Positions 7,652-17,238 of a stretch of DNA of 53,472 nt are shown piece by piece. The notes under the pieces were generated by a model. The model was not told where the DNA came from. It saw only the letters and a program-made list of their open reading frames with translations, and searched no databases. A program made the position numbers and the translations under genes. Each line of letters starts with the position of its first letter. The stretch's first letter is position 1. The stretch lies in contig NZ_JMKI01000034.1 in assembly GCF_000712295.1 (NCBI RefSeq), positions 144-53,615 on the forward strand, in the 5' to 3' direction. Source of the DNA: Synergistes jonesii. Its GTDB lineage: Bacteria > Synergistota > Synergistia > Synergistales > Synergistaceae.

Positions 7652-8200
7652 ATGAAAGTAGAACTGAAAAAAGTGACGGAAAACGACCTCGAACGCCTGA
7701 TGGAGTGGAGGGCACGTCCTGATATCACAGAATATCTTTTTAACGACGTTAAAGTCGATATGGAAAAGCAGAGAGAATGGTTCAAAAGGTTACAGCAAGA
7801 TAAAACCCAGATGCGCTGGATAATATGGTGCGACGGCGTTCCAGTGGGAATGAATTGTATAACCGACATTGATTATGTCAACAAAAGGTGCGAGGCCGGG
7901 CTTATGTTTATCGCCGAAAAAAAATACAGGTCTCTGAATCTGATAATGGATGTGCGTTGCAATATGCGTGACTATATATTCTACAAACTCGGGCTCAATA
8001 AGTTTTACTCGTATGTTATGATAGATAATAGGCAGCTGGTCAAGCTTGCAAAGCTGACAGGTTGTGACGTGGAAGGCGTTTTGAAGCAGCATGTCGTAAA
8101 ATACGGAAAATTCCATGATGTCGCAATAACCGCAATGACAAGAGCTACATGGGATGAACTTAAGAAGACTGAACATTATGAATATTGTTCAATAGAATGA
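7652..8200 (+). CDS. GNAT-family N-acyltransferase, probable nucleotide-sugar acyltransferase
   Basis: 182 aa, RimJ/RimL/PseH-like GNAT fold: N-terminal KKVTENDLERLMEWRARPDI, acceptor region WIIWCDGVPVGMNCI, and a helix-loop CoA-binding segment around AEKKYRSLNLIMDVR. The C-terminal strand-helix YVMIDNRQLVKLAKLTG is typical. ATG 7652 is preceded by AGGGAG; TTG 7646 is a possible alternative. The position between the WecF-like transferase and the acyl-ACP genes suggests it acylates the 4-amino group of the dTDP-sugar, as WecD or PseH do with acetyl-CoA. Whether it uses acetyl-CoA or the acyl-ACP made by its neighbours cannot be told from sequence. Confidence 0.75.
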   Translation: MKVELKKVTENDLERLMEWRARPDITEYLFNDVKVDMEKQREWFKRLQQDKTQMRWIIWCDGVPVGMNCITDIDYVNKRCEAGLMFIAEKKYRSLNLIMDVRCNMRDYIFYKLGLNKFYSYVMIDNRQLVKLAKLTGCDVEGVLKQHVVKYGKFHDVAITAMTRATWDELKKTEHYEYCSIE

Positions 8201-8228
8201 TTTGCTGGCTTGCGACGGGAGTAGAAAA

Positions 8229-8987
8229 ATGTTAAACCCACTTGACTTAACAGGCAAAAAAATATTTGTCGCAGGGGCTTCTTCTGGTATCGGCAGAGCC
8301 GTTGCCGTATATTTGAGCAAGCTCGGGGCAAATATAGCAATAGCGGCGCGCAGAGAGGACAAGTTGCAGGAAACGTTGTCCGTGATGGAGGGAGAGAATC
8401 ATCGTTATTACGTTTGTGATTTCAACAATACAGATACAATAGAGCCTGTAGTAGCCGCCGCTGTGAAGGATATAGGGCCATTCTCTGGCCTCGTTTACAG
8501 TGCGGGACTTTCCCAGATGCGCCCGCTCGCTATGCTGAGAACTTCCGATATAAACGCTGTAATGACGGTAAATCTTTATGCCTTTGTCGAGTTTGCAAAA
8601 TGCATTACTAAGAAAAAAAACGTCACAACGCCCGCAAGCATAGTGGCCGTGTCGTCTGTCGCAAGCCTGCTGGGTGATAAAGCGAAGCTATCCTATTGTT
8701 CGTCGAAAGCGGCTTTGGAAGCTTCTACGAGATGCATGGCCAAGGAACTGGGGCACAGAGGCATCAGGGTCAATACAATCCGCCCCACATGGGTGAACAC
8801 GGGAATGATGGATGTGTTTTTCAAAGAATGGAAAGACTCTGCCGATGCGGAGTCGCATCTCGCGCAGCATTATGCTGGCGTCGTTCAGCCTGATGAACTG
8901 GCTGCGATGTGCGCTTTTCTTCTGAGCGATAATTCGAAAACCATCACCGGCACCGCAATATCGATTGACAGTGGACGTCTGGCGTAG
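8229..8987 (+). CDS. SDR ketoreductase, FabG-like (first of two)
   Basis: 252 aa classical short-chain dehydrogenase: cofactor motif GASSGIGRA, AARRE (Arg after the second strand suggests NADPH), YSAGLSQ in place of NNAG, catalytic Ser in VSSVASL and YCSSK active site. Closest in pattern to 3-oxoacyl-ACP reductases. ATG 8229 follows GACGGGAG; an upstream in-frame TTG at 8202 has no ribosome site. It precedes the ketosynthases by 27 bp and would reduce their beta-keto product. Together with 11494-12234 it makes two reductases for two ketosynthases. Confidence 0.85.
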   Translation: MLNPLDLTGKKIFVAGASSGIGRAVAVYLSKLGANIAIAARREDKLQETLSVMEGENHRYYVCDFNNTDTIEPVVAAAVKDIGPFSGLVYSAGLSQMRPLAMLRTSDINAVMTVNLYAFVEFAKCITKKKNVTTPASIVAVSSVASLLGDKAKLSYCSSKAALEASTRCMAKELGHRGIRVNTIRPTWVNTGMMDVFFKEWKDSADAESHLAQHYAGVVQPDELAAMCAFLLSDNSKTITGTAISIDSGRLA

Positions 8988-9014
8988 GCAGAGTGCCGCA
9001 AGCATGGAGTTTAT

Positions 9015-10103
9015 ATGAGGGCTAAAATGATAAAGTCAGTATTTAACGACATTAGGATTTCGGCAATGGAGACTGCTGTCTCCACTATATGGGAAGACGT
9101 GGATAGATTTAAGCCCTTGATGGGTGAGAGCACAGTGCAGAAATTCAAGAAGTCTACCGGCGTACTGGGGCAGTATGTCTCTCCGGAAAAACAGACTACT
9201 TCCGACCTTGCGTGCGCAGCGGCGAGGAAAATTCTCGAAGAGAAGTGCATCGATCCTAACAAAATCGGCGCGCTCGTTTTTGTTACGCAAACGCCGGATT
9301 ACGCCAAACCGGCCACTGCATGTGTGTTGCAGTTCAGGCTGGGGCTTCCGATAGACAGCATCGCTTTTGACGTCAACCTTGGTTGTTCCGGCTTTGTAAA
9401 TGGCATAAATATCGCCGCCAGCCTGATGCAGAGTTCTAAATTGAAATATGCGCTGCTTTTGCTGGGAGATACGGCATATAGGGATCAGATACTTAACACG
9501 CTCTACCCTAAAGACGACTCTGGGAAAATGCTGTTCGGAGACGCAGCCGTGGCGGTGCTTATGGAAAGCAACAAGAATGCGGAACCAATCTCCTGCGCGT
9601 ACAGGACTGACGGCAGCCGTTTCAAATCTATCATACACGTTAACTCGCACCAAAGGCATTTAAAGTGGAAAGAGTACGGCTCGCTGATGGATGGAGTTGG
9701 AGTCTTTAATTTCACTATAAACGATGTTCCGGAAATGATAAAAGAATTCATGATGGACGCCGGAACAACTCCGGACGATTATGACTGCCTCGTGCTTCAT
9801 CAGGCCAATTTATATGTCATGAAGCAGGTAGCTAAGCGCACTGGCTTCCCAATGGAAAAAATGCTCGTATCTATCGACGAATTTGCGAATACAAGTTCAG
9901 CATCGATTCCTACCGCCCTTACCAAATATTACGGCAAAGAGGCTGGAAACAGAATAATAAGGCCCTTGATGTGCGGATTCGGAGTCGGCCTTTCGTGGGG
10001 GATAGTCGACGCAAAAATAAATGTCAGCGATATACTGCCGCTGCTTCAGACAGATGAAAGCTTTGATGATGGCCTTGTATCGCCGTCGGAAAAGGAGAAT
10101 TAA
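9015..10103 (+). CDS. Beta-ketoacyl-ACP synthase III-like enzyme (first of two)
   Basis: 362 aa, FabH-like thiolase fold with an intact triad: Cys124 in NLGCSGF, His262 in LHQANLY and Asn292 in EFANTSSAS. KAS III enzymes condense an acyl-CoA (usually acetyl-CoA) with malonyl-ACP. ATG 9015 follows TGGAG. Only 2 bp separate its stop from the next KAS III-like gene, with which it shares residue patterns throughout (TPDYAKPAT against SPDYKRPAT), so the pair arose by duplication. The glycan-locus setting argues for a dedicated acyl donor rather than housekeeping fatty acid synthesis. Confidence 0.88.
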   Translation: MRAKMIKSVFNDIRISAMETAVSTIWEDVDRFKPLMGESTVQKFKKSTGVLGQYVSPEKQTTSDLACAAARKILEEKCIDPNKIGALVFVTQTPDYAKPATACVLQFRLGLPIDSIAFDVNLGCSGFVNGINIAASLMQSSKLKYALLLLGDTAYRDQILNTLYPKDDSGKMLFGDAAVAVLMESNKNAEPISCAYRTDGSRFKSIIHVNSHQRHLKWKEYGSLMDGVGVFNFTINDVPEMIKEFMMDAGTTPDDYDCLVLHQANLYVMKQVAKRTGFPMEKMLVSIDEFANTSSASIPTALTKYYGKEAGNRIIRPLMCGFGVGLSWGIVDAKINVSDILPLLQTDESFDDGLVSPSEKEN

Positions 10104-10105
10104 AA

Positions 10106-11200
10106 ATGCCGTACTTTAAATTCAGCAATATAGCCATCAGAGGAATCTCCGTGGCTGTGCCGAAACAGATCGTTGATATAAAGAGCTACATCCCAAAATT
10201 CGGAGAGGAGAACGTCTATAAATTCATGGCGTTCACCGGTATAGAAAAAACGCACGTAACACGCGAAGAGCAGACCGCTTCCGACCTCGGCTTCGAGGCA
10301 GCGGAAAGGCTGCTCCGCGAAAAGAACATCGACAGGGCTTCTGTCGGTGCTCTGATTTTCGTGACTCAGTCGCCTGACTACAAGCGCCCCGCCACCTCTT
10401 TCGTTCTGCAGCACAGGCTTGGGCTTTCGCAGGACTGCGCGGTCTTTGACGTCAACCTCGGATGTTCCGGTTTTGTCTGCGCGTTTCAGACGGCCTGTTC
10501 GATGATGGCTTCGTCGGACATGAAAATGGCTCTTGTGATCGTCGCGGAGACGTCGAGTAAAGCTATGTGGCCGAACGACAAATCCTCGGCGATGCTCTTC
10601 GGCGACTGCGGTGCTGCGGTACTGCTCGCGAGAGAAGAGGACGCTCCGCAGATAAACGGCGGGATTTGGAGCGATGGGGACAGATACAGGGCGATAATCA
10701 TACCGGCGGGAGGCGCGCGTGACAGTTCCGCGCCGCATACGCCGTTTATCGGGCGCGACGAATGCGAGCATATGCCCTACTACCAGATAATGAACGGCGC
10801 CGATGTTTTCCAGTTCTCTATCTCAGACGTCCCAAAGGCCGCGAAGGCGTTCTTCGAAAGGACTGGCGCTTCAGCGCCAGACTACGACTTTTTCGCGATA
10901 CATCAGGCAAACTGGTACATTGTAAAGCAGCTTATAAGCAAGCTAAGGCTGCCGAAAGAAAAAGTCCACCGTTCTTTAGACAGGTACGGCAATACCGGGG
11001 GGATGTCCATCCCTCTTACACTCTGCGACGAACTCGGCGGTAAAAGCGGTAGCTCTTTGATGCGCGTCTTCATGATGGGTTTCGGCATCGGGCTCTCGTG
11101 GGGAATAGTCGACGCGTTCATTTCGCCTGACGCGGTTTTGTCCGTTCTTGAAACAGAAGAGTATTACAGAGAAGGGGTTATAGATTATACTGATATATAG
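10106..11200 (+). CDS. Beta-ketoacyl-ACP synthase III-like enzyme (second of two)
   Basis: 364 aa, paralogue of the preceding gene. Triad intact: Cys120 in NLGCSGF, His266 in IHQANWY, Asn296 in RYGNTGGMS. Acyl-pocket residues differ from copy 1, so the two may accept different starters, for example acetyl and 3-hydroxybutyryl in two successive condensations (inference). The start codon ATG 10106 follows AAAAGGAG at the end of the upstream gene, indicating coupled translation. GC content is higher than in the first copy. Confidence 0.88.
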   Translation: MPYFKFSNIAIRGISVAVPKQIVDIKSYIPKFGEENVYKFMAFTGIEKTHVTREEQTASDLGFEAAERLLREKNIDRASVGALIFVTQSPDYKRPATSFVLQHRLGLSQDCAVFDVNLGCSGFVCAFQTACSMMASSDMKMALVIVAETSSKAMWPNDKSSAMLFGDCGAAVLLAREEDAPQINGGIWSDGDRYRAIIIPAGGARDSSAPHTPFIGRDECEHMPYYQIMNGADVFQFSISDVPKAAKAFFERTGASAPDYDFFAIHQANWYIVKQLISKLRLPKEKVHRSLDRYGNTGGMSIPLTLCDELGGKSGSSLMRVFMMGFGIGLSWGIVDAFISPDAVLSVLETEEYYREGVIDYTDI

Positions 11201-11230
11201 TATACGGGATACCAACAGGAGGAATGTAAA

Positions 11231-11479
11231 ATGGGAGAGAACTTGCGCAAATACAATGAGGTCTTCATGAATATTTTCGGAGCCGCCGAGAGCGACCTGA
11301 GCGACTCCTTTACGTTCGAAAACGTCCACAAGTGGGATTCTCTCGCGCACATGGCGCTGATTTCGCGTTTGGAAGATATATTCGACGTCATGTTTGAAAC
11401 GGAAGACGTTTTGCATTACGGGTCATATCTCAACGGCATAAAAATCCTAGAACGCTACGGCGTAGATATGAAAGCGTAG
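11231..11479 (+). CDS. Acyl carrier protein (first of two)
   Basis: 82 aa four-helix carrier protein with the phosphopantetheine site WDSLAHM (Ser37), one turn after HK. ATG follows AGGAGG. It would carry malonyl and the growing chain for the adjacent ketosynthases. It is shorter and less acidic at its N-terminus than housekeeping AcpP and lacks the usual DSLDTVEL, so it is a specialised carrier. The phosphopantetheinyl transferase is not encoded in the window. Confidence 0.85.
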   Translation: MGENLRKYNEVFMNIFGAAESDLSDSFTFENVHKWDSLAHMALISRLEDIFDVMFETEDVLHYGSYLNGIKILERYGVDMKA

Positions 11480-11493
11480 AGGGCGGGAATAAA

Positions 11494-12234
11494 ATGCTCC
11501 GGCTTGAAAATAAAGTCTGCGTCGTCACAGGCGCGGCAAGGGGCATAGGCAAAGCGATAGCCGAGGCTTTTGCGTCGGAGGGCGCGCGCGTCTACGCTAT
11601 CGATTTGCCTTCGGCGGAATTTGAAACGCCGGAGAGGGGGCTGGAGTCCGGCGGCGAGATAATACACGTCAATGCCGATATAACGGACTCCGACAGCGTC
11701 AGGGCTTCTTTCATGCGCGTAAAAAAGGAATGCGGAAGGCTCGATGCGCTCGCGAACAACGCCGCGATTATCTCATACGAAATGCTAGGCATGATTTCAA
11801 AGGACAAGCTGAGGAAGATGTTTGAGGTGGACGTATTCGCGATGATAGAGATGATTCAATACGCCTCGCGCCTTATGGCCAGAAACGGCGGCGGTAGTAT
11901 AATAAACATGGCCAGCATCGTAGGGACTAACGGTGCGGCCGGTCAGCTCGCTTACGCGGCTGCGAAGGGCGCCGTCGTCGCCCTTACGAAGTCGGCGGCA
12001 AAAGAGCTTGCGCCGCAGAACATCAGGGTCAACGCCGTAGCCCCCGGGATGGTCGCTACAAAGAGACTTGTGGCGGAGATGTCGGGACGTTTTGAGGAAA
12101 AGACCGGCAATATCGGGCTGGGCAGAATGGCCACTCCGGAAGATATTGCAAACGTTTACCTTTTTCTCGCGTCCAATGCCGCGTCATACATATCGGGGCA
12201 GATTCTCGGCGTCGACGGTTGCATGGTGCTCTAA
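11494..12234 (+). CDS. SDR ketoreductase, FabG-like (second of two)
   Basis: 246 aa: GAARGIGKA cofactor loop, NNAAI, catalytic Ser in NMASIVG, YAAAK, and the C-terminal ISGQILGVDGC typical of FabG (ISGQTLHVDGG). It starts 14 bp after the first ACP gene and precedes the second ACP, consistent with 3-oxoacyl-ACP reduction. It is only distantly similar to the reductase at 8229-8987, so the pair probably act on different intermediates rather than being recent duplicates. Confidence 0.87.
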   Translation: MLRLENKVCVVTGAARGIGKAIAEAFASEGARVYAIDLPSAEFETPERGLESGGEIIHVNADITDSDSVRASFMRVKKECGRLDALANNAAIISYEMLGMISKDKLRKMFEVDVFAMIEMIQYASRLMARNGGGSIINMASIVGTNGAAGQLAYAAAKGAVVALTKSAAKELAPQNIRVNAVAPGMVATKRLVAEMSGRFEEKTGNIGLGRMATPEDIANVYLFLASNAASYISGQILGVDGCMVL

Positions 12235-12284
12235 ACGATAGTTTATATCCGAAGCTCGGATAAATAAAACAAGGAGGAAACACA

Positions 12285-12506
12285 GTGGAAATCAAAGAAA
12301 AACTCGCGCTTCTCGAAGAAGAAGTCCTTGATATGGCGGCAGGCGAATTGAAGCCTGAAACGGCGCTCGAAGATATCGATACGTGGGATTCCATGGCGGC
12401 GCTCAGCCTTATAGTGCTGATGGAGGACAAATTCTCAAAGAAACTCACGAGAGACAATCTCAGAACATTCGTTACAGTTCAGGATATATTGAATTTTATG
12501 GGCTAA
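12285..12506 (+). CDS. Acyl carrier protein (second of two)
   Basis: 73 aa, GTG start after AAGGAGGA. Carrier site WDSMAAL with Ser36, strongly acidic flanks (ALEDIDTWDS) and a D-x-L-x-F C-terminus. Together with the first ACP it doubles every core component of the module (two KAS III, two reductases, two ACPs), which fits two elongation cycles or separate donor and acceptor carriers. Confidence 0.85.
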   Translation: MEIKEKLALLEEEVLDMAAGELKPETALEDIDTWDSMAALSLIVLMEDKFSKKLTRDNLRTFVTVQDILNFMG

Positions 12507-12550
12507 GGGAGCAAAACAGGCATCGGCTGTTCGCGCAAGGGGTGTAAAGT

Positions 12551-13948
12551 TTGTACTTAGGTCTAGAAGCGAAACCTCGGGACAAAGCGGCGCTCGTAGA
12601 CGATTTCGGTTCAATCGTCTCATTTGGGGAGCTTTGTTCTTTCATGTCCGAAATGAAGGGCTTCGTAAAGAGCGGGGCCGTTGTCTTTTGCCTTTGCGAA
12701 AACAGCGTCGGCGCTATAGCCGGCTATCTTTCCTTCATGGAGAACGGCGCCGTCCCGCTTTTGCTCAACGCCAGGATCGACAGGACTCAACTGGCGAATT
12801 TAATGCAGACGTACACCCCGCCGTACATCTGCTTCCCCGATCGATATAAAGGTGAATTCTCCGGATGCCGCGTTATTTTTGGGCGTTACGGCTATGTGCT
12901 GGCTGAGACGGGCAATAAATTCTATCCCGTCAACAAAGACCTCGCGATGCTTTTGTGCACATCTGGGTCGACCGGCAGCCCGAAGCTTGTGAGACACAAG
13001 CTGATAAACCTTGAGATGAGCGCGAAGCACGTGTCAGAGTTTTTCGGCGCGTGCGAGGACGACCGCTCGATGGCGGATTTGCCGATGTACTATACGATGG
13101 GGCTTTCTGTCATCAACAGCTATCTGTACAGGGGCGCTACGGTTGCGGCAACGTCGAAGAGCCTCATGTCGCCGGAGTTCTGGGATTTCTTCGGAGCTCA
13201 GGACATCACCGTCTTCACCGGAGTTCCCTACAGTTTTGAAATCTTAAGACGCCTGCGCTTTACCGGCAAAGAATGGCCTCACTTGAAAATACTCACACAG
13301 GGCGGCGGAAAGCTTAAAGAAAAAATATATCTGGAGTTCGCCGAATACGCGCGGAGGACAGGCAAGAAATTCATTGCGACCTATGGACAGACGGAATGCA
13401 GCGCCCGCATGGCCTACCTTCCGCCGGAGTTCGCGATATCCAAGCAGGGAAGCATAGGCAGGGCTATTCCAGGCGGAGAGCTGTTCATAATAAACGATAA
13501 AAAGGATTTTATAGAGGGTCCCGGCGAAGGCGAGATGTGCTACTGCGGCCCGAACGTCACGATGGGCTACGCCGAATGCCGCAAGGATCTTCTAAAGGGC
13601 GATGAGTGGTACGGCTTCCGCCATACCGGAGATATCGCGCGACGCGACGAGGACGGTTTCTATTTCATTACTGGACGCAAAAGCCGCTTCCTTAAGCTCT
13701 TTGGAGTCAGGGTGGGGCTGGACGACTGTGAAAAAATTATCTATTCCAAGTTTGGGATTGACTGTGCCTGCGCTGGCGACGACAAGGAAATGCGCGTCTA
13801 CATCACGCGCGACGACTTGTCAGACGCGGTAGTTTCTCTGCTGTCGGATACGACTGGAATACTACGCACGGCTTTTAAAATCTTTGTTATAGATCAGCTG
13901 CCCCGCAGCGGAGCGGGAAAGATTCTCTACTCCCAGCTGCCGCAGTAG
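12551..13948 (+). CDS. AMP-forming acyl ligase (ANL superfamily)
   Basis: 465 aa, TTG start after AAGGGG. ATP-binding P-loop TSGSTGSPK (residues ~137-145), A5-like ATYGQTECSAR, HTGD adenylate motif (~367) followed by GRKSRFLKLFG, and the C-terminal catalytic Lys in PRSGAGK. It activates a carboxylic acid as acyl-AMP and transfers it to CoA or a carrier protein. Its place after the second ACP suggests an acyl-ACP ligase supplying a starter or salvaging the acyl group. It is slightly shorter than acyl-CoA synthetases (~500-550 aa), with a short N-terminal domain. Substrate unknown. Confidence 0.83.
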   Translation: MYLGLEAKPRDKAALVDDFGSIVSFGELCSFMSEMKGFVKSGAVVFCLCENSVGAIAGYLSFMENGAVPLLLNARIDRTQLANLMQTYTPPYICFPDRYKGEFSGCRVIFGRYGYVLAETGNKFYPVNKDLAMLLCTSGSTGSPKLVRHKLINLEMSAKHVSEFFGACEDDRSMADLPMYYTMGLSVINSYLYRGATVAATSKSLMSPEFWDFFGAQDITVFTGVPYSFEILRRLRFTGKEWPHLKILTQGGGKLKEKIYLEFAEYARRTGKKFIATYGQTECSARMAYLPPEFAISKQGSIGRAIPGGELFIINDKKDFIEGPGEGEMCYCGPNVTMGYAECRKDLLKGDEWYGFRHTGDIARRDEDGFYFITGRKSRFLKLFGVRVGLDDCEKIIYSKFGIDCACAGDDKEMRVYITRDDLSDAVVSLLSDTTGILRTAFKIFVIDQLPRSGAGKILYSQLPQ

Positions 13949-13967
13949 CTTAGCGGAGGGCTTGACA

Positions 13968-15047
13968 TTGCGAGGGCATGATCGCGCTGCAGTTCCTGAT
14001 CCTGCTTACATGGCAGTTTCAATCGAATTCTGGAGGCTTGTCTTCTGTCTTGCGGTAGTGCTGTATCATTCCTGCTATCTCACGCCGACGCGCTCTTTGA
14101 CGTCGGTCTTTCAGGGCGGGTATATCGGCGTAGATTTCTTCTTCATAGTATCTGGTCTCCTAATGGCAAAAAACGTTTCGAAATACACGTCCGGTTCGGT
14201 ATTTTATGATACATGCTCGTTTATAAGGCGCAAGATATTGCGGATATATCCCTGTCTACTCTTCGCCTTTATGGTGTCCTTCATTGTCAGGATGACAATC
14301 TGCGACTGCGCCCCAGCGCAGATAGCAAGTTGTGCTGTGCGTTCGCTTCCCGAGCTTATGTTGCTGCGCATGTCCGGGATCGGCGGCTATTGGGTAAACA
14401 CCCCTACATGGTACATTTCCGCGATGGTCATATCGATGCTGGTACTTTTCCCAATGCTACTCAGAGTAAAAGATAAATCGCATTACAGCGTATTTATGCT
14501 GCTGGCTGTGCTGTCATACGGATGGCTCTTTTTCACAATGGGCAGCCTTGAAAATCCTTATAAATGGCAGGGAACGTTTTATAGCGGCCTTGTGAGAGCC
14601 TTCGGCGGTATATCGCTTGGGGTTTTCTGTTTCACGCTCTCCATTAAGCTTCGCAAATCAAACTTTGACGCGACAGCTCTTTCCGCCCTCGAGTTGCTGT
14701 GTTATCTTACGGTATTGCTGCATTCGTTCATGAAGGGTAGGTCTTTCGCTGATTTTTTGCTTATCGCGCTGCTTGCGGTCGCTGTTTCTCTATCGTTCAG
14801 TGGAGGATCGTCGGCTTCCAGCTTTTTCGATAAACACGAACGGTTTTTCCTGCCTTGCGGCGAGCTCAGCTTCGCTCTCTATCTGAATCACAGGGTGTTC
14901 ACGATAATATTTCCGGTCGTCGGATGGAATGTCGGCTATTATATCCTGCTGCCGATCTATATCTTATGTTCCTTCTGCGCGGCCGCCGTGGCGATGCTGA
15001 TAGTGCCGGATGCGAAAAGGCCTCCGCGATTTTTGCTGAGGAGATAA
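13968..15047 (+). CDS. Membrane O-acyltransferase (acyltransferase 3 / OafA family)
   Basis: About 359 aa with roughly ten hydrophobic segments. Family hallmarks: FWRLVFCLAVVLYHS (His in the first helix), GGYIGVDFFFIVSGLLMA, an arginine-rich loop RRKILRIYP, and TWYISAMVISMLVLFP. Such enzymes acylate sugars of O-antigens or capsules using acyl-CoA on the cytoplasmic side. TTG 13968 follows GCGGAGGG at good spacing; TTG 13962 is too close to it. It is a paralogue of the frameshifted gene at 17929-19024, and comparison of the two defines the ON frame of that gene. Confidence 0.85.
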   Translation: MRGHDRAAVPDPAYMAVSIEFWRLVFCLAVVLYHSCYLTPTRSLTSVFQGGYIGVDFFFIVSGLLMAKNVSKYTSGSVFYDTCSFIRRKILRIYPCLLFAFMVSFIVRMTICDCAPAQIASCAVRSLPELMLLRMSGIGGYWVNTPTWYISAMVISMLVLFPMLLRVKDKSHYSVFMLLAVLSYGWLFFTMGSLENPYKWQGTFYSGLVRAFGGISLGVFCFTLSIKLRKSNFDATALSALELLCYLTVLLHSFMKGRSFADFLLIALLAVAVSLSFSGGSSASSFFDKHERFFLPCGELSFALYLNHRVFTIIFPVVGWNVGYYILLPIYILCSFCAAAVAMLIVPDAKRPPRFLLRR

Positions 15048-15149
15048 AATTATGCCTGTAATTGCCATGTATGCGGTATAATCTTTATACGAAGCGTGTG
15101 GCTCGAGAATGTAAAGTTTAAATAAAAAGAAGAGGGGAAAATTTGCTCT

Positions 15150-16280
15150 ATGGCTATTCAGTTGTTCGTACCTACCTTCGACGTCGATAACTGTCTCTCG
15201 GAAATCAAAGAATGCCTTGAAAAAGGCTGGACCGGCATGGGATTTAAGACGGTCGAATTTGAAGAAAAATGGAAGCAGTACACCTCTTTGCCGAACGCCT
15301 ATTATCTCGGCTCCGCTACAGCGGCGCTTAACCTGTCTTTCGACATATTGAAGGAGGGTTATGACTGGAAGGACGATGACGAAGTCATCACGACGCCGAT
15401 GACCTTCATTTCCTCGAATCACGCTATCCTGTTAGCAGGGCTCAAGCCCATATTCGCCGACATAGACGATACGCTCTGTCTCGCCCCGGAATCGGTCCGC
15501 GCGCACATCACCGACAAAACGCGCGCGGTCCTTTTCGTCGGACTTGGCGGCAACACCGGAAGATATGAAGAGGTCGTCAAGATATGCGAAGAGCACAACC
15601 TTAAACTGATACTTGACGCAGCTCATATGGCCGGCACTCGCCTGCGCGGTGAGATTCCCGGCAAGGAAGCCGAAGTCGTCAACTATTCCTTCCAAGCGGT
15701 CAAAAACCTGCCGACAGCCGACAGCGGTATGCTATGCTTCAAAGAGGCGGAATTTGACAAGATAGCGCGCAGAAAAGCGTGGCTCGGAATCAATAAAGAC
15801 ACCTATTCGCGTTCGACGGGCGGCAACTACAAATGGCGCTACGACGTTGAGTATGTAGGCAACAAATATCACGGAAATTCCGTTGTCGCGGCGATTGGGC
15901 TCGCGCAGCTGCCGCATCTCGACATGGACAACGCCTACAGGCGTCAGCTCGCGTCATGGTACGATCAGATGCTCATGCCGTGCGGAGATAAAATCAAATT
16001 CATCACGGTGCCCGAAGGCTGCGAATCGGCGCGCCACCTCTATCAGATAATGATAAGCGACAGAGACGGGCTGATGACATACCTCAACGAACACGATATA
16101 TACCCCGGCGTCCATTATGTGGACAATACGCAGTACAGGATGTACGCCTACGCGGCCGGTACATGCCCGAACGCCGCTTACGCAAGCGACCATCTGCTTT
16201 CGCTGCCGATGCACCTTCGCCTGACCTATGAAGACGTATCGACCGTGGCGGAGTGCGTAAAGGAATTTTTGGCGAAATAA
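15150..16280 (+). CDS. DegT/DnrJ/EryC1-family sugar aminotransferase
   Basis: 376 aa PLP enzyme of the nucleotide-sugar transaminase family (WecE, VioA, PerA type). Cofactor blocks: [12 protein letters not shown] phosphate site, [23 protein letters not shown] with Asp156 for the pyridine nitrogen, and Schiff-base Lys185 in [13 protein letters not shown]. It would aminate dTDP-4-keto-6-deoxyglucose (RmlB product) to a 4-amino-4,6-dideoxyhexose using glutamate. The family also holds 3-amino enzymes, but no 3,4-ketoisomerase is encoded here, which favours a 4-amino product. A terminator follows directly. The gene ends the acyl/aminosugar stretch; rmlA begins 70 bp later. Confidence 0.87.
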   Translation: MAIQLFVPTFDVDNCLSEIKECLEKGWTGMGFKTVEFEEKWKQYTSLPNAYYLGSATAALNLSFDILKEGYDWKDDDEVITTPMTFISSNHAILLAGLKPIFADIDDTLCLAPESVRAHITDKTRAVLFVGLGGNTGRYEEVVKICEEHNLKLILDAAHMAGTRLRGEIPGKEAEVVNYSFQAVKNLPTADSGMLCFKEAEFDKIARRKAWLGINKDTYSRSTGGNYKWRYDVEYVGNKYHGNSVVAAIGLAQLPHLDMDNAYRRQLASWYDQMLMPCGDKIKFITVPEGCESARHLYQIMISDRDGLMTYLNEHDIYPGVHYVDNTQYRMYAYAAGTCPNAAYASDHLLSLPMHLRLTYEDVSTVAECVKEFLAK

Positions 16281-16291
16281 ACCAACAAGGG

Positions 16292-16322
16292 CGAAGCCTT
16301 GACAACAGGGCTTCGGCTTTTT
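16292..16322 (+). terminator. Terminator between aminotransferase and rmlA
   Basis: CGAAGCC (16292-16298) and GGCTTCG (16309-16315), a 10-nt loop, then CTTTTTC. Expression of rmlA-rmlC therefore either uses its own promoter or depends on read-through. Confidence 0.75.
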
Positions 16323-16351
16323 CTATAAAATACGAGAGGAGTTTTGAAACT

Positions 16352-17221
16352 ATGAAGGGTATAGTGTTGGCAGGCGGCAAGGGGACTCGTCTTTACCCGA
16401 TAACTAAATCCGTTTCAAAGCAGCTGCTTCCTATATACGACAAACCTATGGTCTATTACCCCATTTCGGTCCTGATGCTTGCCGGCATCAGGGATATCCT
16501 GCTGATATCGGCGCCGGATGACATAGCCCAGTATGAGAGGCTGCTCGGCGACGGAAGCTGCTTCGGCGTCTGCTTCAGTTATAAGGTACAAAAAGAGCCG
16601 AGAGGCCTCGCCGACGCTTTCATCCTCGGCGAAGATTTCATAGGAAGCGAAAATGTATGCCTGATCCTCGGAGACAATATATTTTACGGGCAGAAGCTGT
16701 CTGACATCTTGAATCACGCGACCTCCCGCAAAGTCGGCGCTACAATTTTCGGCTATCCCGTCAAAAATCCGCGCGAATTCGGCGTCGTCGAATTTGACTC
16801 CGATAACAAAGTCATCTCGATTGAAGAGAAGCCCGCCGCGCCGAAATCAAATTATGCCGTGCCGGGTCTTTATTTCTATGACAACAGGGTCGTAGAGATA
16901 GCAAAAAACGTCAAACCTTCAAGAAGAGGGGAGATAGAAATAACCTCCATCAACAACGCCTATAAAGACATGGGAGAGCTGCGGGTGGAGCTTCTTGGGC
17001 GCGGCATGGCGTGGCTTGACACGGGCTCGCCGAAAGGCATGCTGAAAGCAGCCCAGTTCGTCGAAGCCGTTCAGTCGAGGCAGGGCTATTATATAGCGTG
17101 CCTCGAAGAGATAGCCTATAGGATGAAATTCATCGACGCCGACAGGCTCAAGACCATGGCAAAAGAGCTGGGGAAAACGGACTACGCTCAGTATCTTCTC
17201 ACGACCGCAAACGAAAAATAG
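16352..17221 (+). CDS. rmlA: Glucose-1-phosphate thymidylyltransferase
   Basis: 289 aa, the usual RmlA length. Makes dTDP-glucose from glucose 1-phosphate and dTTP, the first step toward RmlB. Signature [17 protein letters not shown] at the N-terminus, [15 protein letters not shown] with the metal-binding Asp, EEKP and the C-terminal allosteric-site region. ATG 16352 is preceded by GAGAGGAG and starts directly at the nucleotide-binding strand. The next gene, rmlC, begins 17 bp after its stop. Confidence 0.95.
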   Translation: MKGIVLAGGKGTRLYPITKSVSKQLLPIYDKPMVYYPISVLMLAGIRDILLISAPDDIAQYERLLGDGSCFGVCFSYKVQKEPRGLADAFILGEDFIGSENVCLILGDNIFYGQKLSDILNHATSRKVGATIFGYPVKNPREFGVVEFDSDNKVISIEEKPAAPKSNYAVPGLYFYDNRVVEIAKNVKPSRRGEIEITSINNAYKDMGELRVELLGRGMAWLDTGSPKGMLKAAQFVEAVQSRQGYYIACLEEIAYRMKFIDADRLKTMAKELGKTDYAQYLLTTANEK

Positions 17222-17238
17222 AAAGGAAACTGACTGCC

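Noticed and set aside
8613-8620. A8 tract in the first ketoreductase gene (and another in the GNAT gene near 7914)
   Set aside because: Both genes are intact across the tract, and A8 runs are common in AT-rich coding sequence. Not enough to claim phase variation.
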